Positions 1 to 8,816 of a stretch of DNA of 64,000 bases are shown here, piece by piece; positions within the stretch are counted from its first letter, which is position 1; each line of letters opens with the position of its first letter. The notes below the pieces were generated by a model, which saw only the letters and a list, made by a program, of their open reading frames with translations, had not been told where the DNA came from and did not search any database. Both the position numbers and the translations under genes were made by a program. The stretch spans positions 682,001-746,000 of the forward strand of contig NZ_JAMZMI010000001.1 in NCBI RefSeq assembly GCF_024714475.1, written 5' to 3'. The DNA comes from Marinoscillum sp. MHG1-6. GTDB taxonomy: Bacteria; Bacteroidota; Bacteroidia; Cytophagales; Cyclobacteriaceae.

Positions 1-526
1 TGGTGGCGGTGGATTTGATGGCGGATTCGGTGGCGGATTTGGTGGTGGATTTGGTGAAAGCACCACTACTACAGAGAGTTCTGGAGCTAAATTCGATGCA
101 ATTCCAAAGGATTTGTTTTCGGTTCTTTATCTAAAGGAAGATGTCATTTTTGATCGTAACAGGTCAAGAATGTACTGGTACATTAGAGCGATTTCTATTG
201 CCCTTCCGGGTTCTGCGGGTACAACCTGGAATCCTGCAGGGTTTGAGAAAATGATCGCGCACTTCAAATATGAAGATGTAGTTAATTTGGTGCGAGGTCC
301 GTATGCTGATAAGGCAATATGGTACAATGAACAGAATCAGGCGCAACATAGAAATATGGGTGACGCACTTGAGTTGAGGTTGTTTAACGCACCTATTATT
401 AGGTTGTCTAATGCCGACAATTTGGATGTTCGCCAAATTACTTCGGATCCTTACGATGCTATTTTGCTACAACAGAAGTATGAATACGATCTGATGGAGT
501 ATGAAAGTGAGCTTTGGGAATACTAG
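1..526 (+). CDS. gldN: Gliding motility / type IX secretion protein GldN, C-terminal part
   Basis: The reading frame is open from base 2 to the TAG at 524-526; the gene starts before the window. The C-terminal ~150 residues match my memory of GldN/PorN: an 'I(F/W)D..RSRM' segment, a 'W(Y)NEQN' block, and an end of the form YEYDLMEYESELWEY, very close to the GldN C-terminus. GldN (PorN) sits on the periplasmic side of the outer membrane and forms the GldK/GldN rings of the type IX secretion system. Odd feature: the first ~18 residues seen are almost only Gly and Phe (GGGF-type repeats) followed by an acidic/Ser/Thr stretch, which looks like a flexible linker inside the protein. gldK, gldL and gldM would be expected just upstream, outside the window. 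Convergent with uvrC. Confidence 0.85.
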   Translation, partial: GGGGFDGGFGGGFGGGFGESTTTTESSGAKFDAIPKDLFSVLYLKEDVIFDRNRSRMYWYIRAISIALPGSAGTTWNPAGFEKMIAHFKYEDVVNLVRGPYADKAIWYNEQNQAQHRNMGDALELRLFNAPIIRLSNADNLDVRQITSDPYDAILLQQKYEYDLMEYESELWEY

Positions 527-549
527 TTATGTTCCAATGAAAATATTAA

Positions 550-575
550 GGGGGCTTTTAGCCCTCTTTTTTTTG
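550..575 (+). terminator. Intrinsic terminator after gldN
   Basis: An 8-bp stem (550-557 with 561-568, one G-U pair, loop TTT) is followed by a T run at 569-575. It lies 23 bases after the gldN stop codon and overlaps the last codons of the convergent uvrC gene. Confidence 0.75.
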
Positions 576-2354
576 CCTGAAATATTGCAAAATGGACTGG
601 GCCTTCGAATGACCTATGAGAGAAGCAAGTTGGTCCTCAGAAGCCTGCTTCATTCTAGTGAGGCTCTTGAAGTGTGTGAACAGCTTTTTTTTCGTTTCCG
701 TACCGATACCCGAGATATTGTCTAATTCGGAAGTTGTTTGTCCTTTACTCCTTTTGTTTCTGTGAAAGGTAATTGCAAAACGGTGAGCTTCGTCTCTAAT
801 ATGTTGCAATAGTTTCAAGGAAGGTGACTTTTTGCTGATGTGCAAGGGAAATTGGTCGTCGGGATAGTAGATTTCTTCGAGACGTTTAGCAATTCCAATT
901 ATCGGTATTTCTCCATAAAGGTTTATTTCTTTTAAAGCTTCACAAGCTGCATTTAATTGACCTTTCCCACCATCAATCACAATGAGCTGTGGGAAGGGCA
1001 AATTCTCTTCTTGTAATCGCTTATACCTTCTTCCGACGATTTCTTTCATTGACGAAAAGTCATCTGGACCGACCACCGTTTTGATGTTGTACTTGCGATA
1101 ATCATTTTTGGAAGGCTTCCCGTTCTTGAAGCAAACCATAGAGGCGACCGGATTGGTGCCTTGAATGTTGCTATTGTCAAAGCATTCGATTTGAACGGGA
1201 AGTTCCTTTAGGTTTAAATCGGATTGTAGTTGTTCTATCACCAGGTTTTTCCGATCCTGTTTTTTTAGCTTTTTGACCTGTAGGTCATGCTGATGATATT
1301 GCACATTTTTGATTGAGAGGTCAAGCAGTTTCTTTTTGTCTCCAATTTTTGGTTGAACAATTTCTAATCCATCCCAACCGGAAATGGCTTGATTGCATAA
1401 AGCCTCTGTCGATTTAGCACTGAACTGTTTTCTTAATCCAAATAATATGGATTGAAGCGTTTCTTTATCTTCATCTTGGATGGCCTTCTTGATCTCCTTA
1501 GTTTCTGAAAGTGTGATTGCACCTTGAGAAATCTGCATATAATTGACATAATAATGCGTTTGGGTGGCAATCACTCCAAACACATCTATATCACCTATAT
1601 TGGGATTTACAACCAGTGATTTGATTTGAAATTTATCCAGGAGATCAATTTTTTCCTTGTATGATTGGGCTACCTCAAAGTTTAAAGAACTTGAGGCCTG
1701 GCTCATTCTGTTTTTGAATTCATCCTTGACGATGTGGATTTTTCCGCTAAGAATTTTTCTGGCACTATGGACATCCGCTAAATAATCTTCCTCACTTTGT
1801 AATCCTTCGCATGGTCCAAGGCAATTTCCAATATGGTATTCAAGACAAACTTTGAATTTTCTGCGACTGATATTATTGTGGGTTAAGTTGAGTGTACAGG
1901 TTCTGATCTTATATAGCTTCCTAATGAGGTCCAATACCCCATTCATAGCTTTAACACTGGTATAAGGGCCAAAATACTCTCCTATTTTGGGGTCTATATG
2001 CCTGGTTGCGTATATGCGTGGGAACCGTTCTTTAGCAATACAAATACTTGGAAAGGTCTTATCGTCCTTTAGAAGGATGTTGTACTTCGGCTTATTCTCC
2101 TTAATTAAATTATTCTCGAGTAATAAGGCATCGAATTCTGAATTGACTATGACAAATTCGATGTAGTGAATTTCCTGAACGAGCTTTTTTGTTTTAAGGT
2201 TTGTAACGTTCTTAGAAAAGTAACTCGCTACCCTTTTGGAAATGCTCTTGGCCTTTCCGACATAAATAATATGCCCTGATTTGTTTAGAAATTTGTAGAC
2301 ACCTGGTTCTGAAGGTAGCTGCTGGTAATCCGATGCAGACAGTCTTTGCTCCAT
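558..2354 (-). CDS. uvrC: Excinuclease ABC subunit C (UvrC)
   Basis: 598 residues, the usual family length. UvrC makes both incisions around a DNA lesion after UvrA/UvrB loading. Visible domains: GIY-YIG nuclease at about residues 14-95 (GVYKF... and YVGKAKSISKRV), the Cys-rich CLEYHIGNCLGPC stretch near 170-180, a UVR-like helical segment near 200-235, the RNase H-like C-terminal nuclease (ECFDNSNIQGTNPVAS, then the VVGPDDFSSMKE block), and helix-hairpin-helix motifs at the end (ISGIGTETKKKLF). It is the last gene of a minus-strand run sprE-PBP1A-uvrC, with a gap of only 3 bases after the PBP1A stop, so it is probably co-transcribed. A DNA repair gene tied to envelope genes is unremarkable in itself. 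Confidence 0.97.
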   Translation of the reverse strand: MEQRLSASDYQQLPSEPGVYKFLNKSGHIIYVGKAKSISKRVASYFSKNVTNLKTKKLVQEIHYIEFVIVNSEFDALLLENNLIKENKPKYNILLKDDKTFPSICIAKERFPRIYATRHIDPKIGEYFGPYTSVKAMNGVLDLIRKLYKIRTCTLNLTHNNISRRKFKVCLEYHIGNCLGPCEGLQSEEDYLADVHSARKILSGKIHIVKDEFKNRMSQASSSLNFEVAQSYKEKIDLLDKFQIKSLVVNPNIGDIDVFGVIATQTHYYVNYMQISQGAITLSETKEIKKAIQDEDKETLQSILFGLRKQFSAKSTEALCNQAISGWDGLEIVQPKIGDKKKLLDLSIKNVQYHQHDLQVKKLKKQDRKNLVIEQLQSDLNLKELPVQIECFDNSNIQGTNPVASMVCFKNGKPSKNDYRKYNIKTVVGPDDFSSMKEIVGRRYKRLQEENLPFPQLIVIDGGKGQLNAACEALKEINLYGEIPIIGIAKRLEEIYYPDDQFPLHISKKSPSLKLLQHIRDEAHRFAITFHRNKRSKGQTTSELDNISGIGTETKKKLFTHFKSLTRMKQASEDQLASLIGHSKAQSILQYFRQKKEG

Positions 2355-2357
2355 GGT

Positions 2358-4637
2358 TTACATGAAATCAACCTCTTCAATGACTTGATTCTGATTATTG
2401 TCAGAAGAGTGTGAACCATTGGTGTACTTATCACAGTCGAGCTCGATGGATATTGGTTTCAGCGGTCTATCAAAGGAACCTTTTTCATAGCCCAGTGTTG
2501 GATCATCATACACCTTCAGCATGAAATTTTCCCAAATAGGCATGGCGGTTTTTGCTCCTTGACCTAAAGCCCAATTTCTGAAATGAATGGATCTTTCATC
2601 TCCACCAACCCATGCACCTGCTGCCAAATCTCTGGTGACACCAACAAACCATCCATCTGAAGCATTTTGGGTTGTGCCCGTTTTGGCACCTATTTCATTC
2701 CCCTGACGCAAAGAGATATCAAGACCAAGTGCTGTTCCTCCCGGTTCTTCAGTCGTTCCTTTTAGCATGTGAAGCATGATATAGGCTGTTTCTTCGTTAA
2801 TGGCCTCGCGAGTTTGAGGCACAAATTGCTGTATCACATTGCCATTTTGATCTTCTATCCTTGTGATGAATATGGGTTCGGTATAGATTCCTTTGTTTAC
2901 AAAGGTGGAATACGAACCAACCATTTCCTTGATTGAAACATCTCCTCCTGCTCCAAGGCACAGGGAAGGCACTGCATCTAAGGGGCTCTCAATCCCTAAC
3001 TGTTTTGCTTTTTCTACCACGGTTTGTGGGCCAACTTCCTTCATGATGTAGGCAGTGACACTGTTTTTGGATCGTGCCATAGCCTGTCTAATGGTCATTT
3101 TTTCACCTGTGAATTTACCATTAGCGTTTTCCGGTGTCCAGGTTGGAGGGTCCTGTCCCGGACGCGGGAAGGTAACTGCGGCATCAACAACAGGGTAACA
3201 TGGCGAATACCCATTTTCAATAGCAACGGTGTATACAATAGGCTTGAAAGTGGACCCCGGTTGTCTTTTTCCTTGATCTACATGATCGTATTTGAAGTAT
3301 TTGTGATTGATACCACCAACCCAGGCTTTTATTTGGCCGGTTTTAGGTTCCATAGCCAGAAACCCTGCATGAAGAAACCCTTTATAATATTTAAGGCTGT
3401 CATAAGTGCTAAAAAGAGTGTCTTTTTCGCCATCCCAGGTAAATACTGTCATGGGCTTCTTGCGGTTGAGATAAATTTCAACAGAGTCTGAAGTCACTCC
3501 AAATTTCGCGACGAGGGACTTATAATGCTCGGTTGACTTTATTCTGGATTCTATAAATCCTTCCAGTTCGCGACCATCTTCGTCAATCCAGGGAGTAGTG
3601 CCATTTAAATGTTTGTCAAATCTTTCCTGTAGCTTTTTCATATGCTCTGTTACAGCTTCTTCTGCGAATTGCTGTAGTCGAGAATCAATGGTGGTGTAAA
3701 TTTTTAAACCATCATCATACAGGTCGTATCCGTTTTCTTTACTCCAGTAAAGAAGGAAAGGTCTGATAACCGATCTAAAGTAAGTAGCTAATCCTTCATT
3801 ATGATTGTCAACTTTATAGTTAAGGCCTAGAGGGAGTACTTTTAGTGAGTCAAATTCTTCTTCTGAAATAAGACCATACTTATGAACATTATAAAGTACT
3901 TCTGCACGTTTCGAAAGTGAGTTCTCCGGATTCAGCACTGGGCTGAACCTCGTAGGAGCATTGATGACCCCAACTAGAACTGATGACTCCAAATAATCAA
4001 GCTGAGAAGGAAGCTTATTGAAGAAAGTTTTGGCTGCTACCTTAATGCCCAGTGAGTTACTGCCAAATTCAATTTGATTAAGATACATGGCCAGAATTTC
4101 CTCCTTTGTATAGGAATTTTCAAGTTGTACGGCGATGATGTATTCCTTAAGCTTGGTTATGATTCGACCGATTTTTCCGATTTTATAAAGTGAACCCTGG
4201 TTTTCGGAATTGGTCTGATAAAGGTTTTCAGCTAATTGCATGGTGATGGTAGATCCCCCACCCTTGAAGTTAAAGGTCATAACACCAAAAATAGCCCTTG
4301 TCAAACCGCGCAAATCTATTCCGGCATGCTGCTTGAACCTAATATCTTCCGTGACTAGCAAAGTATTAACAAGTTCGCTGGATAGTTCTTCATACGTTAT
4401 GGCTGTCCGGTTTGAGGTAGGACGCCAGTATTTTCCAAGTAATAATCCATCAGCGCTGATCAATTCGGAAGACAGGTCAGGATCAGGTCTTTCCAGGTCT
4501 TGCAAACTTGGTAGTCCTCCAAACCATCCGAAGGTATCATTATGAACCATCAAAAACGTGGTGGGAACTCCTATAAAGAATCCTAATGCCGCTATCCAGG
4601 CAACAATGATAAGAATACGAAAAACTTTGCTTTTCAT
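2358..4637 (-). CDS. Penicillin-binding protein 1A, bifunctional transglycosylase/transpeptidase
   Basis: 759 residues. One N-terminal membrane helix (about 8-30) anchors a GT51 glycosyltransferase (TEDIRFKQHAGID with catalytic Glu near residue 97; GGSTITMQLAENLY) and a class A transpeptidase. The transpeptidase motifs are all present: SxxK as GSTFKP near 463, SxN as SKNS near 524, and KTG as GAKTGTT near 650. It polymerises and cross-links peptidoglycan on the outer face of the inner membrane. The ATG overlaps the stop of the upstream sprE/porW gene (TAATG, 4635-4639), so translation is likely coupled. The C-terminal tail is acidic and Asn/Gln rich. No missing catalytic residue was seen. It could be called PBP1A or PBP1C-like; the domain order and full TP domain favour 1A. 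Confidence 0.95.
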   Translation of the reverse strand: MKSKVFRILIIVAWIAALGFFIGVPTTFLMVHNDTFGWFGGLPSLQDLERPDPDLSSELISADGLLLGKYWRPTSNRTAITYEELSSELVNTLLVTEDIRFKQHAGIDLRGLTRAIFGVMTFNFKGGGSTITMQLAENLYQTNSENQGSLYKIGKIGRIITKLKEYIIAVQLENSYTKEEILAMYLNQIEFGSNSLGIKVAAKTFFNKLPSQLDYLESSVLVGVINAPTRFSPVLNPENSLSKRAEVLYNVHKYGLISEEEFDSLKVLPLGLNYKVDNHNEGLATYFRSVIRPFLLYWSKENGYDLYDDGLKIYTTIDSRLQQFAEEAVTEHMKKLQERFDKHLNGTTPWIDEDGRELEGFIESRIKSTEHYKSLVAKFGVTSDSVEIYLNRKKPMTVFTWDGEKDTLFSTYDSLKYYKGFLHAGFLAMEPKTGQIKAWVGGINHKYFKYDHVDQGKRQPGSTFKPIVYTVAIENGYSPCYPVVDAAVTFPRPGQDPPTWTPENANGKFTGEKMTIRQAMARSKNSVTAYIMKEVGPQTVVEKAKQLGIESPLDAVPSLCLGAGGDVSIKEMVGSYSTFVNKGIYTEPIFITRIEDQNGNVIQQFVPQTREAINEETAYIMLHMLKGTTEEPGGTALGLDISLRQGNEIGAKTGTTQNASDGWFVGVTRDLAAGAWVGGDERSIHFRNWALGQGAKTAMPIWENFMLKVYDDPTLGYEKGSFDRPLKPISIELDCDKYTNGSHSSDNNQNQVIEEVDFM

Positions 4638-7252
4638 TATTGATATTTTCGGTCGTAGAAATTTAGATAGGCGTTTAAATCTTTGGTTTGATAGAAGATA
4701 TCAAAGTTATCCTGCGTAATGATGAATGTGTGGATTTTTTCTCCCTTATATTTCGAGGAGAGGTCTTTTTGCTCCAACTGGTTCAAAATTTTCTGAGCAA
4801 GGGACTTGGTAGGGATATCATTGATCAGAACTAAAGCGAATTCACTGTTTAAAATTAAGGTCCCCGAAGAATAATTTGATTCTATTTCTTCAAGAAACTC
4901 ATCAACGTCTGTAGAAATGCTTTGTGATAGTTCAGCTTTATTTGGATAAGCAACAACTAAATAATGCTTTTGGTCATAGTATTCAATGAATTTCGCCTTG
5001 GACGAGTTTACAATGTTGATTTGATAATCTTCTGAAGCCTTGAGCAAAGTTTGAGCATATTCTAACAGATCACTCGTCGGATAATTTTTGATGAAATTAT
5101 TTAACTCAAACTGGTATTTATATAGGCCATCCATTTTACCCATGGTTTTTACATCCAGTAACTTAAGGTTGTCACTGAAATTGTTATCCGGGTGGATCAG
5201 TAAGGCACTATCAATTAGGTCATGTGTTTGTTGGAACATTCCGTTTACATAGAGTCCATAGGCCACGTTATAAACCTTTCGTAGCTGTTCTGTAGCAATT
5301 TTGCTATCCTCTCTGTAGTTGGGGTTATCGACTAGTTTGGCATAGACTGTTTCCGGATGATCAGTTTTTAATTGCTTGGCTCTTAATGAGGCTAATTCCT
5401 CTTTCTCAGCCTGACCATAGAGTAAATAAAGCTGGTAAAGTACCTCTGGACGATATTCTGTATCCTTGAATCTACTCAACAACTGTTCGAAGGTGGTGAT
5501 GGCATTATCTTTTTCCTCAAGTTTGAAATTATAGATGTTTCCAAGTTTATAAAGTGCTACTTCTACTTCCGCAAGTAACTTTTGGATATCCTCTTCCGAT
5601 CTCGGAATATCGCTGAGCAATTCATCTATGCGATTTTGAAGTTGGGCTTCCAGTGCCTCTTCACTTTCTTCTTCAGTCGGAGTAGCTTCTTGCTGTTGGT
5701 TCACTGCGACGACTCCTCCTGACTTGATGCTCCTTCGCCAATTATCTTCAAGAGGCCTGTTACCCCATGTACGTGCAAAAGCCGAGGCTCCTCTGGACAT
5801 GGCGGTGGGATTATAAAAATACCATATATCCCCGGTTAAATTGGCGCTAATGAGATCTCCCCCTTCTCGATCAAATGAGGTAGTGGCTCGTGCCCGATTC
5901 CTTGCCTGTTCCTTTTCCCGCTTTCTTCTTTCTTTTTCGTCTTCAATTTCTTTTTTGGCAATACTTGACGCCAGAGTCCTCGCGGAGTCTTCACTAATAG
6001 AAGACATTGCGATAAGGCTATCATTTTTTGAAATGATTGATATTTGCTCAACGAAATCCGCCAAAACTTCCTGACGCTGGACAATCTGATTGTAGTTTTC
6101 CTCATCCTTCGGCAAGACACTTACTGTACTATCATAGTAACTTTTGGCTAACGGAAAATTCTTGAGGCTATCATAATGAATGATGCCAAGCTGTAGATAT
6201 GAATAGGCCTTCTGGCGGTCGTTACTGACGCTTGCTTTTACGGACTTCTTATAATAATCAATAGCTAAAGAGAGATTGCCATGTTTCAATTCAAAATTGG
6301 CCATCTCGTAATAGATCTTGTCTTTATACTCGATGTTCTTCTGATCGTTTAATAACTTTTTGAAGTATTTTCTAACTCTTTTTACATCACTTCCACTGGC
6401 TAATTGAGTAACCTGCGCCATATTAAGTTTGGTGTAAAAAGAGAGCTCATAGGTGGGGTTGCTTCTTAGACAATTTTCATAGTACTTATAGGCCTCAGCC
6501 TCAAAGCCAAGTTCCTGATATACCTGACCGATGATGAACTCAACCCTTGCCTTGTCATGACTACGAGGCATGAGCTCTTCCGCTTTTACCAGGTTTCTGA
6601 CCAGTTGATCTTCATCATCTCTGACCTGATACAAATAGGCTCTGTTGAGGTAAAGGTCAAAACTGTTCCGATTATTCAATTTCTCCTTTTTCAGGAAGTC
6701 AGAAACAGCAATAGCATTGTTGATTTCATCAAACTCCACAAAGGTTCGTATCAATTGGATTAGGGCCTGATGTCTGGCATCATCATCCTCCCCTTTTTTA
6801 TTTACGTACTTATAGGTTTCGATTGCGTCAGGAAACTCACTGGCGTAAAAACGAGCTTTCCCTACCAATACGTAGGAGTCATCCTCCCATTTTGAGCCCT
6901 TATGACGTTGGATAGCTATAGAAGCTTTTTGAATACAATCTTCTGTGAGTTCCTTGACGCCAGCAGAAAAGGTTGTGTCAAATTGCGGAAAAACGGGCAA
7001 CACCTTATTGTAGTTCCAGCGATAGTTTTCATAGAGCTGTTTTTCAACTTCCTTTATCCGCTCATTAGCGTAGAAGTAGGCATTATAGTGTGCTGTAATA
7101 TTATGGTAGGCCGTGCCAAAGGCGCCACGACCATCCTGAGCCTCAACATTGCCCGGTTGCAGAGCCAGTAGAATGGCCCAAAAAAATGGAGTGTATTTTA
7201 TGAGATTGATCAATCTATGCACAGGTATGTTGGCATAACGTGTGGCAGTCAA
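4637..7252 (-). CDS. TPR protein of the SprE/PorW type (type IX secretion and gliding)
   Basis: 871 residues, close to the ~870 of Flavobacterium SprE. The N-terminus after the signal peptide (GTAYHNITAHYNAYFYANERIKE) matches the start of the SprE/PorW family as I remember it. The rest is rich in TPR-like helical pairs (for example YYENCLRSNPTYELSFYTKLNMAQ), a charged Glu/Lys/Arg segment near 415-455, and a C-terminal domain with no known fold to me. In Porphyromonas, PorW is linked to the PorK/PorN ring, so its location 4 kb from gldN makes sense. Odd: no lipobox Cys is visible, although SprE/PorW is described as a lipoprotein. There is no ATG; 7252 is TTG, and TTG at 7213 gives a better signal peptide (MINLIKYTPFFWAILLALQ) and may be the true start. 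Confidence 0.78.
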   Translation of the reverse strand: MTATRYANIPVHRLINLIKYTPFFWAILLALQPGNVEAQDGRGAFGTAYHNITAHYNAYFYANERIKEVEKQLYENYRWNYNKVLPVFPQFDTTFSAGVKELTEDCIQKASIAIQRHKGSKWEDDSYVLVGKARFYASEFPDAIETYKYVNKKGEDDDARHQALIQLIRTFVEFDEINNAIAVSDFLKKEKLNNRNSFDLYLNRAYLYQVRDDEDQLVRNLVKAEELMPRSHDKARVEFIIGQVYQELGFEAEAYKYYENCLRSNPTYELSFYTKLNMAQVTQLASGSDVKRVRKYFKKLLNDQKNIEYKDKIYYEMANFELKHGNLSLAIDYYKKSVKASVSNDRQKAYSYLQLGIIHYDSLKNFPLAKSYYDSTVSVLPKDEENYNQIVQRQEVLADFVEQISIISKNDSLIAMSSISEDSARTLASSIAKKEIEDEKERRKREKEQARNRARATTSFDREGGDLISANLTGDIWYFYNPTAMSRGASAFARTWGNRPLEDNWRRSIKSGGVVAVNQQQEATPTEEESEEALEAQLQNRIDELLSDIPRSEEDIQKLLAEVEVALYKLGNIYNFKLEEKDNAITTFEQLLSRFKDTEYRPEVLYQLYLLYGQAEKEELASLRAKQLKTDHPETVYAKLVDNPNYREDSKIATEQLRKVYNVAYGLYVNGMFQQTHDLIDSALLIHPDNNFSDNLKLLDVKTMGKMDGLYKYQFELNNFIKNYPTSDLLEYAQTLLKASEDYQINIVNSSKAKFIEYYDQKHYLVVAYPNKAELSQSISTDVDEFLEEIESNYSSGTLILNSEFALVLINDIPTKSLAQKILNQLEQKDLSSKYKGEKIHTFIITQDNFDIFYQTKDLNAYLNFYDRKYQ

Positions 7253-7257
7253 TAATC

Positions 7258-7287
7258 TTGTAAAGATATATGGTTTAGATATATTTG
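7258..7287 (+). promoter_or_regulatory. Bacteroidota-type promoter before the M23 peptidase gene
   Basis: TTG at 7258-7260, exactly 19 bases, then TATATTTG at 7280-7287. This fits the phylum's sigma-A consensus TTG-N19-TAnnTTTG. Transcription would start about 7293-7295, some 16 bases before the TTG start codon at 7310. It probably drives the long plus-strand run into the ATP synthase genes. Confidence 0.6.
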
Positions 7288-7309
7288 ATGCTCATTAAAA
7301 ATCTCTGAT

Positions 7310-8173
7310 TTGGCAATAAGAAAGACACTTTCGGCCTGGCTTACCAATAGATATCTTCTGATCATAAGAAATGAAGAAAACTTTGCAGAAAAGAAGACCA
7401 TCAGCTTCAATTATGCAAGGGTTATTCTGATTTTAACTCTGGCCTTTACCATTACTTTACTAATTGCAGTGTATTTGGTTACCATCACATTGGAGGAATG
7501 GCTTGACCCTAGGTATGATAGAATGAAAACGCAACAGGAGCTGTTGGATTTGACCGTGGGTTTGGATTCTTTAGAGTACGAAATGGCTTTAAAAGACCAG
7601 TATATAAAAAATATTCAAATGGTTGTGAGTGGGGACCCGAATGCATATGCCCTGCTGGACTCTCAAGAGGATCTCAGTGGTCAACCTACAGAACTTGTGA
7701 CGAGTGAAAGTTCAATAGCAATTGATTCACAATTCAGGGCCGAGTTTGAAAATTTGGAAATGCAGCCAATAACCTATGAAAGCCCGAATAGAGATGAATT
7801 TCGGGAGATGTTTCTATTTTCTCCAATACAGGGACTGGTGTCGGATGGCTTCAATCCTAAAGCAGATCATTTCGGTCTGGATATAGTGGCAAAGGAGGGA
7901 GAGCCTGTAAAATCCGTGTCTGATGGGGTAGTGATTTTTTCATCCTGGACCCTGGATAGCGGTTATATTTTGGGGATTCAACACCGGGGCAACTTAATTT
8001 CTGTGTACAAACACAATTCGGAATTATTAAAAAACGTTGGTAATTTTGTATCCGGAGGGGAAGTTATCGCCATCATCGGTAATACAGGCGAGCTTACTTC
8101 AGGCCCGCATTTGCACCTGGAGTTGTGGCACAATGGTAATCCGGTTAATCCTCAGGAATACATAGCCTTTTAA
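7310..8173 (+). CDS. Membrane-anchored M23 family metallopeptidase
   Basis: 287 residues: a short cytoplasmic part (NEENFAEKKTISF), one membrane helix at about 38-61, a probable coiled coil near 68-105, a linker, and a C-terminal LytM/M23 domain. The zinc ligands can be seen: HFGLD near 187-191 and HLHLE near 266-270, plus GxTGxxTSGPH. M23 peptidases cut peptidoglycan cross-links. The next gene encodes a bactofilin; M23-bactofilin pairs are known in several phyla, where the bactofilin positions the hydrolase to shape the cell. Start: no ATG is available in frame; the frame opens at 7289, and TTG at 7310 is the best choice, 16 bases after the predicted transcription start. Confidence 0.9.
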   Translation: MAIRKTLSAWLTNRYLLIIRNEENFAEKKTISFNYARVILILTLAFTITLLIAVYLVTITLEEWLDPRYDRMKTQQELLDLTVGLDSLEYEMALKDQYIKNIQMVVSGDPNAYALLDSQEDLSGQPTELVTSESSIAIDSQFRAEFENLEMQPITYESPNRDEFREMFLFSPIQGLVSDGFNPKADHFGLDIVAKEGEPVKSVSDGVVIFSSWTLDSGYILGIQHRGNLISVYKHNSELLKNVGNFVSGGEVIAIIGNTGELTSGPHLHLELWHNGNPVNPQEYIAF

Positions 8174-8191
8174 GTTAGAAAACGAGAGAAA

Positions 8192-8620
8192 ATGTTTAAC
8201 AAGCAAGAACAAAAAGAAGCCGAACAATTGAGTAACTCAAGCAACATCATTGGTAAAGGAACCATGTTGGAGGGTAATATTGAGACTTTCGGTAATCTTA
8301 GGATTGAGGGGAAAGTTATTGGTCATATCAAGACCAAGTCTAAAGTAGCTTTTGGGCATTCCTCACAAATTGATGGTAGTGTGCTAGCCCAAAATGCGGA
8401 GGTTGCCGGTCATATCACGGGTAGTGTGGAAGTGACGGAGGTTTTGGTGCTTAAGCCAACTGCGATAGTTGAAGGAGATATCATTACCAACAAACTGATC
8501 GTTGAGTCGGGAGCAACCTTCAATGGAAGTTGTAAAATGGGTGTTAAGAGCAAGGAGATCAAGATAGGAGATCATGGAGCAGAAAAAGAAGGAAAACCAC
8601 TTCTCAAAGCCCAGTCCTGA
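8192..8620 (+). CDS. Bactofilin (polymer-forming cytoskeletal protein)
   Basis: 142 residues. A short polar N-terminus with an MFNK start is followed by the repetitive beta-helix of bactofilins (DUF583): NIIGKGTMLEGNIETFGNLRIEGKVIGHIKT and further Gly/Val/Ile rungs to about residue 120. Bactofilins form nucleotide-free filaments at the inner membrane and recruit peptidoglycan enzymes. The gene lies 18 bases after the M23 peptidase, which supports a joint role in wall shaping. Unusual: its last 47 bases (8574-8620) also encode the start of atpZ in another frame, so the C-terminal tail (KIGDHGAEKEGKPLLKAQS) is constrained by two genes. Confidence 0.95.
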   Translation: MFNKQEQKEAEQLSNSSNIIGKGTMLEGNIETFGNLRIEGKVIGHIKTKSKVAFGHSSQIDGSVLAQNAEVAGHITGSVEVTEVLVLKPTAIVEGDIITNKLIVESGATFNGSCKMGVKSKEIKIGDHGAEKEGKPLLKAQS

Positions 8621-8816
8621 TAACGATCAAGCAAAGAATTACGCCAGGGTATCAGGCATTACGTTTGAAATATTATCCCTGAACCTGATCATTATTTGTG
8701 GAGGGTACTATCTAAATGAATGGCTCTCCACGAAATTTCCCTGGGCCCTTTTGTTTTCAATCTTTCTATCAGTTGCGGCCACAATATTCTACTTGTTAAA
8801 GAAATTCGGTTCGTGA
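8574..8816 (+). CDS. AtpZ/AtpI-type ATP synthase accessory protein
   Basis: 80 residues with a polar N-terminus and two membrane helices (about 30-48 and 54-74), the layout of AtpZ/AtpI family proteins (NYARVSGITFEILSLNLIIICGGYYLNEW). Members help c-ring assembly or act as cation transporters next to the F0 sector. The ATG at 8574 lies inside the bactofilin gene (47-base overlap). Its TGA (8814-8816) overlaps a GTG of the next gene, giving GTGA coupling. Position directly before atpB supports the assignment. Confidence 0.8.
   Translation: MEQKKKENHFSKPSPDNDQAKNYARVSGITFEILSLNLIIICGGYYLNEWLSTKFPWALLFSIFLSVAATIFYLLKKFGS

Noticed and set aside
3024-3491. 155-codon plus-strand frame
   Set aside because: Antisense to the PBP1A transpeptidase domain; no recognisable features.
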